A stretch of DNA of 64,000 nucleotides from Flavobacterium sp. Root186. GTDB lineage: Bacteria > Bacteroidota > Bacteroidia > Flavobacteriales > Flavobacteriaceae. Below, piece after piece: positions 8,246 to 15,934 of the stretch. Positions within the stretch are counted from its first letter, which is position 1; each line of letters opens with the position of its first letter. The notes under the pieces were generated by a model. That model saw only the letters and a list, made by a program, of their open reading frames with translations, was not told the DNA's origin and did not search any database. The position numbers were made by a program, and so were the translations under genes. The stretch is from NCBI RefSeq assembly GCF_001428525.1, contig NZ_LMHW01000003.1:1239-65238 (forward strand), read 5' to 3'.

Positions 8246-10026
8246 TTAAGTAGGTAAATCCAATCCAAATGTAGAACGCAAAAGTTCAATGTTTGGATTG
8301 ATTTCATGCAAACGATTGTATCTGTCCTGATCGTTGAAACTTCTTTTAGCTTCAACTTTTTCATTTACAATTACTTCAATTGTGATATCATGATTGTGCA
8401 GGTGACCTCTTAAATGTCCTAAGAGCGCATTCATCTGACTTTCGAATTCCAGCTTAGAACCTTCGTTTGGAAGTTCGTAAATGATGTTGGTTCCATTTAA
8501 AACAGGATCGTTGATTAATAAGATCGACTCCATGATCTTTAAACCTTTTTGACCTAAACGCTCTGCATATTTATTCCATTGTACTAACATTTCCGTTTCT
8601 GTAAACTCTTCAGTAGGTAAAACAGACGTAGGTTTAACGTAAGATTTACTGCTCTGTTCTAATTCTTTTTTCTTGCGAATACTCGCTAAAGAAAATGCAG
8701 AAACTTTAGGCTCTCCACTTATTTCAGCTCTTGGAGTTTCAGGAGTTTGAACTTTTGGAATTTCAGCAACAGGTATTTCACTCGCAGTATTTACGGCAGG
8801 TTTGTCATTGCCATTGTCATTTTGATTGACATTGACATTTTCTTCAGTTTTTAAAGTTTCAGTTTGACTTTCGACTTTCGACTTTAGGCTTGGGACTTCA
8901 ACAATAGAAAAACTACCGTTTTTAAAATAAGTAGGCGGAATTATGAATTGCTCAACTTTTTTTTTTCTCCATCAAAGTTGATAGAGGCCAATTGCATCAA
9001 ACATAATTCGACTAAAAGACGCTGATTTTGACTCAGTTTGTATTTTAAATCGCAGTCGTTTGCAATGTCAATCCCTTTCAGTAAAAAATCCTGAGAACAT
9101 TTTTGAGACTGAACGCCATACATTTGTTGCGCCTGTTCACCAACTTCTAATAAAGCAATAGTTGCAGGAGTTTTGCTCACTAACAAATCTCTAAAATGAG
9201 AAGCTAATCCGGCAATAAAATGATGTCCGTCAAAACCTTTAGAAAGGATGTCGTTGTAGGCAATTAAAAGATCCGGGATTTTATTTTCCAGAATCAAATC
9301 TGTAACGCTGATATACGTTTCGTAATCTAAAACATTTAGATTTTCGGTTACAGCCTGACGCGTTAAGTTGGTTCCGCAATACGAAACTACACGGTCAAAA
9401 ATAGATAAAGCATCACGCATTGCACCATCAGCCTTTTGAGCAATAATGTGCAAAGCATCATCTTCAAAATTGATTCCCTGACTTGTTGCAACTTCTGCTA
9501 AATGTTCCTTAGCATCTTTTACCGTAATTCTTTTGAAATCAAATATCTGACAACGAGATAAAATCGTTGGAATAATTTTGTGTTTTTCTGTTGTTGCTAA
9601 AATAAAAATAGCATGTTTTGGCGGTTCTTCTAATGTTTTAAGAAAAGCATTAAAAGCAGCCGAAGACAACATATGAACCTCGTCAATAATATATACTTTG
9701 TATTGTCCGGTTTGCGGCGGGATTCGAACCTGATCGATAAGGTTACGAATATCATCAACCGAGTTGTTTGAAGCAGCATCTAACTCAAAAACGTTAAAAG
9801 CAAAATCTTCATTTGGATCATCATATCCGGGCTGATTTATTTTACGAGCCAGAATACGTGCGCAGGTGGTTTTTCCAACTCCACGCGGTCCGGTGAATAA
9901 AAGGGCAGAAGCAAGGTGATTGCTCTCAATAGCATTCAACAACGTGTTGGTAATGGCTTTCTGCCCCACAACATCCTTAAAGGTCTGCGGGCGGTATTTA
10001 CGAGCCGATACTACAAATTGTTCCAT
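8246..10026 (-). CDS. dnaX: DNA polymerase III tau subunit (dnaX, needs a -1 frameshift at 8956)
   Basis: Joining the frame that starts at 10026 to the -1 frame after AAG (ending at 8956) gives 593 residues without interruption, the expected size of tau in this group. The first 357 residues are the clamp-loader ATPase and domain III. After the shift the sequence continues VEQFIIPPTYFKNGSFS, then a low-complexity acidic linker, then a conserved C-terminal domain (EMLVQWNKYAERLGQKGL ... LHEINPNIELLRSTFGLDL) expected to bind polymerase or helicase. The C-terminal frame is open from the slip site to 8246 and clearly coding. Its first internal ATG (8590) is too late to be a natural start. Either recoding or transcriptional slippage makes tau, or the run length is a sequencing error. 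Confidence 0.85.
8941..10026 (-). CDS. dnaX: DNA polymerase III gamma subunit, zero-frame dnaX product
   Basis: The zero-frame product is 361 residues and ends LSNS four codons after the slip site. It contains the complete clamp-loader ATPase: Walker A GPRGVGKT at 46-53, Walker B IIDEVH near 113-118, sensor 1 LATTE, the arginine-finger motif SRC at 157-159, and domain III for pentamer assembly. The zinc-binding insert found in E. coli DnaX between Walker A and the ELDAAS motif is absent: residues 61-82 contain no cysteine. This matches gamma in E. coli, which also ends just past domain III. The promoter box TATATTTG lies at 10046-10053 (minus strand). The gene is divergent from the orphan cluster at 10232. 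Confidence 0.9.
   Translation of the reverse strand: MEQFVVSARKYRPQTFKDVVGQKAITNTLLNAIESNHLASALLFTGPRGVGKTTCARILARKINQPGYDDPNEDFAFNVFELDAASNNSVDDIRNLIDQVRIPPQTGQYKVYIIDEVHMLSSAAFNAFLKTLEEPPKHAIFILATTEKHKIIPTILSRCQIFDFKRITVKDAKEHLAEVATSQGINFEDDALHIIAQKADGAMRDALSIFDRVVSYCGTNLTRQAVTENLNVLDYETYISVTDLILENKIPDLLIAYNDILSKGFDGHHFIAGLASHFRDLLVSKTPATIALLEVGEQAQQMYGVQSQKCSQDFLLKGIDIANDCDLKYKLSQNQRLLVELCLMQLASINFDGEKKKLSNS
8956..8966 (-). promoter_or_regulatory. dnaX slippery site: A10 run with in-phase A-AAA-AAG heptamer
   Basis: On the coding strand GGAG is followed by ten A and then GTTGAG. The zero-frame codons are GAA AAA AAA AAG TTG. The last seven bases, A-AAA-AAG, are in exactly the phase of the E. 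coli dnaX -1 heptamer. A -1 slip gives AAA AAA GTT and enters the 236-codon tau extension. A run of ten A is also long enough for RNA polymerase slippage, the mechanism known for Thermus dnaX. A GGAG lies 4 bases upstream of the heptamer. I see only a weak downstream hairpin. Confidence 0.75.
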
Positions 10027-10045
10027 ATTCTTTTTTATTCGATAG

Positions 10046-10053
10046 CAAATATA
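10046..10053 (-). promoter_or_regulatory. TATATTTG promoter box of dnaX
   Basis: The minus strand reads TATATTTG, an exact TAnnTTTG match. It ends 20 bases before the dnaX ATG, predicting a short leader. I see no clear TTG at -33. Confidence 0.5.
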
Positions 10054-10231
10054 GAGTATAATTTAATGATTTAAAAATTTAAAAATTGAAAGATTTTTAA
10101 GTGATTGAATAGAACTATTTTGAGAAAATTATTTATTCCGTCTTTAAAAAATTATTTAAAGTTTCAAATCAAAAAAGCATTATTTTAGCCATAACCAAAA
10201 ACACATTAAAATAAACTAGCCTCTTTTTGAA

Positions 10232-10807
10232 ATGGAAAAAATAACCTCTAAAATTCTTTCTTTACAGCCTGTTACCTTCATATTGTTATTTATTATTTTA
10301 CCTTTTGTTTCTGCAATAGTTACGGGAATAATAACTTTTATAGGCTTTTTTGCCAATTTCGAATTTGTCTTTCCATTACTTTTAATTTCGGCGACTATAG
10401 TAGGAATTGTATATTTTATTTGGGTTTGGGGAGTTGTATACCATATCGATGAAAGAGAAGTATCAGATAAAAAGTATTTTAATATTTCGTTTTGGATATT
10501 GTTTTCTTACGGTTTAATTAGGTTCATATTAGGTTTAGAAATGGACATAACCAAAAATCCAATCTTATTAGAAAATTCAACTTGGGCTATTCTTGAAGCT
10601 CTTGGAAGTTTATACACATTGATTGTATTTGCCAGCTACATTTACGTGAGCTATTTTGTTGGTAAAAAAATCACTTTATTACAAAATGACACTCGCATTC
10701 CAGAATTTTTTTATTTCGCGGCAGCTTGGTGTTTTCCTATCGGAATTCCATTTTTACAGGCAAAGCGATTAAATCAAAAGACCATTTTTGATATTATTTC
10801 TAAATAA
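10232..10807 (+). CDS. Integral membrane protein of unknown function
   Basis: This 191-residue protein has four to five predicted membrane segments. Examples are FILLFIILPFVSAIVTGIIT near residues 16-35, FVFPLLLISATIVGIVYFIW near 50-70, and further segments near 90-105, 125-145 and 160-175. It lacks a signal peptide. I do not recognise a family. It is the first of five small genes in the same direction (10232-12716), separated by 15-52 nt or overlapping, so an operon is plausible. It is divergent from dnaX. No motif suggests an enzymatic role. Confidence 0.7.
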   Translation: MEKITSKILSLQPVTFILLFIILPFVSAIVTGIITFIGFFANFEFVFPLLLISATIVGIVYFIWVWGVVYHIDEREVSDKKYFNISFWILFSYGLIRFILGLEMDITKNPILLENSTWAILEALGSLYTLIVFASYIYVSYFVGKKITLLQNDTRIPEFFYFAAAWCFPIGIPFLQAKRLNQKTIFDIISK

Positions 10808-10844
10808 TTAAAATACGGAACAAAAGTTCCATTGATCATTTTTT

Positions 10845-11330
10845 ATGAAAAAGTATTATCTATTATTTTTTATTCTTCTAAACTTAAATTGTTTTTCCCA
10901 AACTGATATTGATAAAAGTTGGAAAAGTGTTAAGGACTCTTACATTAAAAAAACAGAAATAGTTCTTAAACTCGCCAATAACCTTCGGATATCAAAACAA
11001 ATAAATAAATCAGAGCTGGACAAAACCGTGATAAATGCTGGAAAGCTAAAAGCAACATGTGACAATAATGTTTTGGATAAAGAATCAGTCAATAAAGTAA
11101 AACAAGCCAATGGCGAATTAAATAGTTATTTAGTTAGAATCTTAGTTAATTTAGAATCGGATTTTAAAATGAAAAGTGATGAAAAGGTTATTGATCTTAG
11201 TGGTCAATTAGCAGAAATTGAAAAACAAATTTTTACTAATATTAAGAGGTATAATAATATCTGTGAGAGCTTAAACCAAAAATCTTTAATCTTTCCAACT
11301 TCTAGTTATCCAACGGAAGTAAAATTTTAA
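10845..11330 (+). CDS. Small secreted hypothetical protein
   Basis: This 161-residue protein begins with a clear signal peptide (MKKYYLLFFILLNLNCFSQ, cleavage near residue 19). The rest is charged and predicted mostly helical: ENK-rich with regular heptad-like hydrophobics (LANNLRISKQINKSEL, VKQANGELNSYLVRILVNLE). A periplasmic helical bundle is likely. A Cys lies near the end of the signal peptide, but the sequence LNCFSQ is not a good lipobox. I do not recognise it. It is the second gene of the orphan cluster. Confidence 0.65.
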   Translation: MKKYYLLFFILLNLNCFSQTDIDKSWKSVKDSYIKKTEIVLKLANNLRISKQINKSELDKTVINAGKLKATCDNNVLDKESVNKVKQANGELNSYLVRILVNLESDFKMKSDEKVIDLSGQLAEIEKQIFTNIKRYNNICESLNQKSLIFPTSSYPTEVKF

Positions 11331-11382
11331 ATGTTCAGCATCAGAAAAAATATCTAACCTAATCAATATCAAGCAAACCTAT

Positions 11383-11892
11383 ATGAAACAATACACTCTG
11401 GAATTTAATACTCTAAACTTAAAAGTAAAAAAATCACCATTTATAATTAGGTTAATAATGTTTCTTCTTGCTTTCTCTTTTTTTGTTTTTCCTGTATTAG
11501 GAGTTATTTTAAGTATTGCAGGCGGAGGCGGAATGCATATAGGTTATTTCATTGCAATTGGTGTATTTGGGCTTATAGGATTTTATCTTTTGAGAGTTTC
11601 ATTGTGGAATACATACGGAGAAGAAATTATAGACTTCTTGCCCAATAAAATTATTTATGAAGCCAATTACGGCTGGTTTAAAGATGCTAAAAAAGAAATA
11701 GAATTAATTCTTCCTCAATATTCGTTTAAATCGGTTGGTTATGAAGAAGATAATGAAGCCGTTTTAGTTATAACTTGTGAAAATTCTGAAATAGAAACAG
11801 CTGTCAAAATGCCAATGGCTCAGGTTGAAGAATTGATTTTGATTCTAAAAGAAAGTAAAATTTCGGTTGGAGTTGAAACTGTAGCTCTATAA
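11383..11892 (+). CDS. Hypothetical protein with two membrane segments and a soluble C-terminal domain
   Basis: This 169-residue protein has a short soluble N-terminus. Two membrane segments follow (residues 22-45, LIMFLLAFSFFVFPVLGVIL, and 53-73, GYFIAIGVFGLIGFYLLRVS). The roughly 95-residue cytosolic tail looks like a beta-rich, PH-like fold (EIIDFLPNKIIYEANYGWFK ... AVLVITCENSEIETAVKMP). Such two-helix plus PH-like arrangements occur in many small uncharacterised membrane proteins. The family is not recognised. It is the third gene of the orphan cluster. Confidence 0.65.
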   Translation: MKQYTLEFNTLNLKVKKSPFIIRLIMFLLAFSFFVFPVLGVILSIAGGGGMHIGYFIAIGVFGLIGFYLLRVSLWNTYGEEIIDFLPNKIIYEANYGWFKDAKKEIELILPQYSFKSVGYEEDNEAVLVITCENSEIETAVKMPMAQVEELILILKESKISVGVETVAL

Positions 11893-11907
11893 TATTTAAC
11901 TCAAATC

Positions 11908-12402
11908 ATGAAATCTTCAAGTATTTCAAAAAAGATTATTTTTCTACTGATATTATTCTGTTCCATAAAAATTGCATCCCAAACCATGAATTCCAGTCAA
12001 ACTAATTTCTTGAAAATTACAAATCAATTTTCGGTAGAGGATTTTGAAAAAGTCAAAGAATTTATTTTAGAAAAAGGAAACACAAAAACCTATCGAAACT
12101 TCGATAACAATAATCCGTATCATAATTTCGGAAAATTTCAAGGTTATTTAGGAGCTGACATTGGACAGCAAAATATTTACAATGACCCCAAAATATCTGA
12201 TTTTAATGAATTGACTTTAAAAGATAATGATCACTATTATAAAATTTTGATTGTTAGAAAAGGAGATATTCAGGCTTCAAAAAAAGGAATTCAAAACGGA
12301 ATGCAGGAAAACGAAGTTTATTTTGTAAACGTTTATCAGGCTGGCTTTGATAAAATTTCTGATTTGTTACTGGAATATCTCAAGTTAATAAAAAACAAAT
12401 AA
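11908..12402 (+). CDS. Secreted hypothetical protein
   Basis: This 164-residue protein has a basic-hydrophobic signal peptide (SKKIIFLLILFCSIKIASQ). The mature domain contains aromatic and Asn-rich segments (YRNFDNNNPYHNFGKFQGYL) and ends in a helix (LLLEYLKLIKNK). I do not recognise a family. The stop codon overlaps the start of the next gene by one base (TAATG), which indicates translational coupling. It starts 16 nt after the preceding gene. Confidence 0.65.
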   Translation: MKSSSISKKIIFLLILFCSIKIASQTMNSSQTNFLKITNQFSVEDFEKVKEFILEKGNTKTYRNFDNNNPYHNFGKFQGYLGADIGQQNIYNDPKISDFNELTLKDNDHYYKILIVRKGDIQASKKGIQNGMQENEVYFVNVYQAGFDKISDLLLEYLKLIKNK

Positions 12403-12716
12403 TGGAGTATATTAAAATGAAAGACAAAAAGGAGGTTAATAAAATACGAATAAAATCTAAATTTTTTTCCAGACTTCTTATTCTTGAAGCAGCTTATTGC
12501 TCTGTTTGGTATATGTTTTTTGCTGTTTGTATTTCAAAATCTAAGTTTCTTTTTTCTGCTTGTCTATCTGTTTTAATTATTCTTCCATTTCTATTAAATG
12601 TTTATGTATACCGTAAAAGCATTAAAAATCAAGATTACATTCAGGCTAATAATGTAATAATTATCCAAATTCTAATTTTCTTTCTCTTGTTTAAATGTTT
12701 TTTCAGAGGTAATTAA
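12402..12716 (+). CDS. Small hypothetical membrane protein
   Basis: This 104-residue protein has a basic N-terminus and two or three hydrophobic segments (LLILEAAYCSVWYMFFAV, FSACLSVLIILPFLLNVYVY, NVIIIQILIFFLLFKCFF). The start overlaps the stop of the upstream gene by one base. A second ATG at 12417 is possible and gives a form five residues shorter. No family is recognised. It is the last gene of the orphan cluster. Confidence 0.55.
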   Translation: MEYIKMKDKKEVNKIRIKSKFFSRLLILEAAYCSVWYMFFAVCISKSKFLFSACLSVLIILPFLLNVYVYRKSIKNQDYIQANNVIIIQILIFFLLFKCFFRGN

Positions 12717-12856
12717 AGCAGGCTAATATGTCAGATTTTCCAGCACAAGTATTAGTAATGGTGATAGGAAAGATATAAAACCTGAGGTGCATCGTATAAT
12801 ATTTTAGTTTTTAATCTATTTAATTTTAGGTAGTTAAATTATTAAAGTAATGTATT

Positions 12857-13336
12857 ATGAAAATTCAATCAATTTTATTCGGAATTGGACTCGCTGCATC
12901 TCTATTGGCTTGTAGTCCTAAAGATGCAGATATAGAAAAAGAAATCAATGAAAAATTAAGCAATACGCCAGGAATACACGTTACGGTACATGAAGGTGTT
13001 GCTACTATCGTGGGAACTTGTGACGATGAAGCTTTCAAAAAAAATATTGAAAGATCTGTTAAATCAGTAAAAGGAGTTAAAACAGTAGTGAATAACTGCC
13101 AGATTCCGGAACCAAATGTAGAACCGGCGGCAGCGGCAGTAATAATCAATTCAGATGCAGATTTAGATACATCAGTTGCTAAAGTAGTAAAAGCATATGA
13201 TGGAGTGAGTGCAACTGTAGTAGGTGGTGTAGTAACTCTTTCGGGAGAAATTAAAAGAGATCAACTGCAATCTTTAATTCAAAGAGTACAAGAATTAAAA
13301 CCTAAAAAAGTTGATAACAAATTAACTATTAAATAA
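12857..13336 (+). CDS. BON-domain lipoprotein
   Basis: This 159-residue protein starts with a lipoprotein signal peptide whose lipobox SLLACS places the lipidated Cys at residue 19. Two BON domains follow: residues 25-80 (INEKLSNTPGIHVTVHEGVATIVG) and 95-159 (LDTSVAKVVKAYDGVSATVVGGVVTLSGEI). BON domains bind phospholipid or envelope surfaces and occur in OsmY- and DolP-type stress proteins. An Ala/Pro linker joins them. The next gene, 6 nt downstream, encodes another BON-like domain with LysM, suggesting a shared envelope or osmotic role. Confidence 0.88.
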   Translation: MKIQSILFGIGLAASLLACSPKDADIEKEINEKLSNTPGIHVTVHEGVATIVGTCDDEAFKKNIERSVKSVKGVKTVVNNCQIPEPNVEPAAAAVIINSDADLDTSVAKVVKAYDGVSATVVGGVVTLSGEIKRDQLQSLIQRVQELKPKKVDNKLTIK

Positions 13337-13342
13337 GCAGTT

Positions 13343-13714
13343 ATGAGTTTACAAGATAAATACAGAGAAATAACTAATTTAGCTGACGAATTACAAATAG
13401 CTAATTTACAAGTTAGAGAACAGGATAATGTTTTATACATTGACGGAACAGCAAAATCTGCAGCAGACAAAGAAAAAATTTGGAACGCTTACAATAAAAT
13501 TGACCCTGATTTTAGATCGGCAGATGTGGTTATGAATATTGAAGTTGAAGAAGGTGTTTCAAGAGAATATACGGTTGAAGTGGGAGATTCTCTTTCGAAG
13601 ATTGGAAAAGTCTACGGAGTTTCCTGGCAGGATATTTATGAAGCTAATAAAGATATAATTACAAACCCCGACTTAATTCAGCCCGGCTGGAAATTAAAAA
13701 TACCAACAGCGTAA
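13343..13714 (+). CDS. LysM domain protein with N-terminal BON-like region (Kbp/YgaU-like)
   Basis: This 123-residue protein lacks a signal peptide. Residues 1-70 are BON-like (LQVREQDNVLYIDGTAKSAADKEKIW). Residues 75-122 form a LysM domain (YTVEVGDSLSKIGKVYGVSW ... NPDLIQPGWKLKIP). This order and size match E. coli Kbp (YgaU), a soluble potassium-binding protein, which is the closest known analogue by architecture. Ligand binding here is not shown. It follows the BON lipoprotein gene by 6 nt. A strong terminator begins 15 nt after its stop. Confidence 0.85.
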   Translation: MSLQDKYREITNLADELQIANLQVREQDNVLYIDGTAKSAADKEKIWNAYNKIDPDFRSADVVMNIEVEEGVSREYTVEVGDSLSKIGKVYGVSWQDIYEANKDIITNPDLIQPGWKLKIPTA

Positions 13715-13728
13715 TTTTACTGTTTTGA

Positions 13729-13758
13729 AAAGCCTGTCTTTGATGATGGGCTTTTTTT
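13729..13758 (+). terminator. Rho-independent terminator after the BON/LysM pair
   Basis: The arms AAAGCCTGTC and GATGGGCTTT (10 bp with two G-U pairs) enclose a six-base loop and are followed by a T run. Confidence 0.8.
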
Positions 13759-13762
13759 GTTA

Positions 13763-13875
13763 GTCATTGTGAGGAGCGAAGCAATACCCGCAATAATTCT
13801 CCATGTTTTATGTCATTTCGACGAAGAGAAATCGCACTAGAAATTCTGCACAAATAATACTTCGTCGAAATGACA
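13763..13875. repeat. Two dispersed repeat elements side by side
   Basis: The first, 13763-13790, starts GTCATTGTGAGGAGCGAAGC and belongs to the family also seen at 25978-26002 and 26807-26883. The second has perfect 16-bp inverted arms, 13811-13826 (TGTCATTTCGACGAAG) and 13860-13875, around a 33-base loop. Confidence 0.75.
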
Positions 13876-13894
13876 AAACTGGATGTAATCATAA

Positions 13895-14188
13895 TTACCT
13901 TCCCCTAATACTTAAATCAAATAAGAATTTGGCAGTTTCCTGATCTGAATCGGCGGAAAAACCTGCTACATAAACGCCCTTTTTACCGTTAACGGACTTA
14001 ATTCCGTATACAACTGCCTCATCGCCTGGGTCAGATTCCCCTTCGTATCGATACACATGAACAATTTCAAATTTCTCAGGATTCTTTTTAATCGCGTCTG
14101 CATTTCGATTAAAATCACAAGTAAATCCTTTCTCATTCAATTGATCTAAAGCCTTTGAAACAGTTGCGTAGTGATACATTCTTTTCAT
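13895..14188 (-). CDS. Small conserved hypothetical protein
   Basis: This 97-residue soluble protein contains the pattern [19 protein letters not shown] near its N-terminus, then [18 protein letters not shown], and ends in [11 protein letters not shown] recall small proteins of this pattern as conserved in Bacteroidota, sometimes labelled as phosphoribosylpyrophosphate synthetase. No nucleotide-binding or catalytic motif of that enzyme is visible, so I would not transfer the name. A single-gene unit is likely, since it stands between a repeat and rnpB. Confidence 0.75.
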   Translation of the reverse strand: MKRMYHYATVSKALDQLNEKGFTCDFNRNADAIKKNPEKFEIVHVYRYEGESDPGDEAVVYGIKSVNGKKGVYVAGFSADSDQETAKFLFDLSIRGR

Positions 14189-14305
14189 GATAGACCGAAT
14201 TTAAAAATTATGGAATTTTAAAGATAACTATTTTAAAATTAAAATGTTACGAAAACACAGCGAAAATCAGAAATTTAAAATTATTATTGTTAGTCTATAA
14301 AGTGT

Positions 14306-14313
14306 TACTTTTG
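14306..14313 (+). promoter_or_regulatory. TACTTTTG promoter box of rnpB
   Basis: This is an exact TAnnTTTG match ending five bases before the predicted 5' end of RNase P RNA. A TTG lies at 14287-14289, 16 bases upstream, somewhat closer than the usual spacing. Confidence 0.7.
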
Positions 14314-14317
14314 CAGC

Positions 14318-14637
14318 GCAGACCGCCTTATCGCCGTCCCGACTTGTCGGGAGGGAGGAAAGTCCGGACACCACAGAGAAGCATAGCGGGTAACGCCCGT
14401 CGGTTCTCTCGTTTTTTGGAACGAGAGGATTAGGACAAGTGCAGCAGAAAGTATGTACAGGTAATGCTGTAGTGAAACCAGGTAAACTCTATGCGGTGAA
14501 ATACCAAGTATATCAGCATTTAAGGGCTTCTCGTCCGTTGTTGAAGGGTAGGTAGCTTGAGTTCCGCAGTAATGCGGAATCTAGATAAATGATAAGGCCT
14601 TGATTTATCAGGGACAGAATCCGGCTTATAGGTCTGC
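14318..14637 (+). ncRNA. rnpB: RNase P RNA, bacterial class A type
   Basis: The universally conserved 5' segment GAGGAAAGTCCGGACA lies near 14355. The 3' partner ACAGAATCCGGCTTA lies near 14614. Helix P1 is formed by GCAGACC (14318-14324) and GGTCTGC (14631-14637), which define the ends. The 320-base length is normal. A T-run follows at the 3' end. This RNA is the catalytic subunit that matures tRNA 5' ends. Confidence 0.96.
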
Positions 14638-14645
14638 TTTTTTTA

Positions 14646-14653
14646 TATATTTG
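14646..14653 (+). promoter_or_regulatory. TATATTTG promoter box of the symporter gene
   Basis: This exact TAnnTTTG match lies 22 bases before the ATG at 14676, directly after the rnpB 3' end. Confidence 0.5.
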
Positions 14654-14675
14654 TGAAAGACTCTAATCTATCTTC

Positions 14676-15926
14676 ATGAATATAACCACTCCAAATCCTG
14701 CTTCAAAAGCGAGCAAAAGCCTTTTTAAAACCATAATTACCAACCTGACATTTTGGGTTTTAATAGCCATTATTGCCGGTGTTTTACTCGGACATTTTTC
14801 ACCAGATAATGGTGTGAAAATGAAAATTGTAGGCGAAAGATTTGTTGATATTATCAAACTATTTATTGGGCCAATTATCTTTTTGACAATTGTTTTAGGA
14901 ATTTCCGGAATGGGAAATCTAAAAAAAGTCGGGCGAATTGGAGTTAAGGCTTTAGCCTATTTTGAAGTAGTTTCGACCGTTGCATTGGCAATTGGTGTTG
15001 CAGTTGCTTATTTGTTTCAGCCCGGAAAAATTGACAAATCGGGATTGACTCTTGGCGATGCAAGCCAATATACAAACTCAAGTGCAAAAGATTTTTCGTG
15101 GCTTCAGTTTTTCTTTTCCAATTTTACACTGCAGGTTTTACTGGCAGCAATTGTCTGCGGAATTGCGTTGAACTTTTATAAAAAAAGAGAGCAGACCATT
15201 TTAGTTTTAGAACGAATTTCAAAAGTCGTTTTTCTCGGCTTAAAATATGTAATGTACCTCGCTCCAATTGGTGCTTTTGGAGGAATGGCCTATACTATTG
15301 GAAAATTTGGATTAGAAACCTTGATTCCACTTGGGAAATTAATGCTCTGCGTTTATCTCACCATGGCATTGTTTGTTTTTCTAATTTTAGGAACTATTCT
15401 GCGCTATTATAAAATAAGTATACTTTCGATTTTAAAATACATCAAAGAAGAACTTTTACTGGTTCTAGGAACTTCCTCTTCAGAAGCAGCTCTGCCAAGT
15501 ATTATGGTTAAACTCGAAAGAATGGGCTGCAGTAAATCGGTTGTGGGATTAGTGATTCCAACAGGATATTCCTTTAATCTCGACGGAACTTCGATTTATT
15601 TGTCAATGTCGGTAATATTTTTGGCGCAGTTGTATGATGTACATTTGAGTTTCTTCGAAATCCTGACAGTTATCGGGATTTTGATGATTACTTCAAAAGG
15701 CGCAGCGGGAGTAACCGGAAGCGGATTTATTGTTTTAGCATCAACTTTAACAGCGCTGCATAAAATTCCTGTAGAAGGTTTGGCTTTTTTATTAGGAGTT
15801 GATAAATTTATGAGCGAGGCGAGAGCCATTACAAACTTGATTGGAAATACAGTCGCAACGATTATAATTTCTAAAACAGAACACGATTTTACAGAACTTG
15901 ATTTGAATCCTGTTTTAGAGGAATAA
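14676..15926 (+). CDS. Dicarboxylate/amino acid:cation symporter (DAACS family)
   Basis: This 416-residue polytopic inner-membrane protein belongs to the glutamate/dicarboxylate symporter family (GltP/DctA, GltPh fold). Signature elements are the serine-rich hairpin loop GTSSSEAALPSIMVKLERMG (HP1) and PTGYSFNLDGTSIYLS (TM7 with the NxD-type cation site). The second hairpin follows in KGAAGVTGSGFIVLA. Transport of C4-dicarboxylates or acidic amino acids with Na+ or H+ is the family role; the exact substrate is not readable. No regulatory partner is adjacent. Confidence 0.93.
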   Translation: MNITTPNPASKASKSLFKTIITNLTFWVLIAIIAGVLLGHFSPDNGVKMKIVGERFVDIIKLFIGPIIFLTIVLGISGMGNLKKVGRIGVKALAYFEVVSTVALAIGVAVAYLFQPGKIDKSGLTLGDASQYTNSSAKDFSWLQFFFSNFTLQVLLAAIVCGIALNFYKKREQTILVLERISKVVFLGLKYVMYLAPIGAFGGMAYTIGKFGLETLIPLGKLMLCVYLTMALFVFLILGTILRYYKISILSILKYIKEELLLVLGTSSSEAALPSIMVKLERMGCSKSVVGLVIPTGYSFNLDGTSIYLSMSVIFLAQLYDVHLSFFEILTVIGILMITSKGAAGVTGSGFIVLASTLTALHKIPVEGLAFLLGVDKFMSEARAITNLIGNTVATIIISKTEHDFTELDLNPVLEE

Positions 15927-15934
15927 TTTTGTTT

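Noticed and set aside
8246..8590. A separate small gene on the minus strand starting at the ATG at 8590
   Set aside because: The frame is open and dnaX-like well upstream of this ATG, back to the slip site at 8956. It is the end of tau, not an independent gene.
9716..9740. A tRNA T-arm-like sequence (gggattcgaacctgatc)
   Set aside because: It lies in the conserved ATPase domain of dnaX and encodes its normal residues (DQVRIPPQ). No acceptor or anticodon stem surrounds it.
12729..12779. A 16-codon open frame between the orphan cluster and the BON gene
   Set aside because: It is too short, has no ribosome-binding or conservation cue and no hydrophobic or toxin-like pattern.
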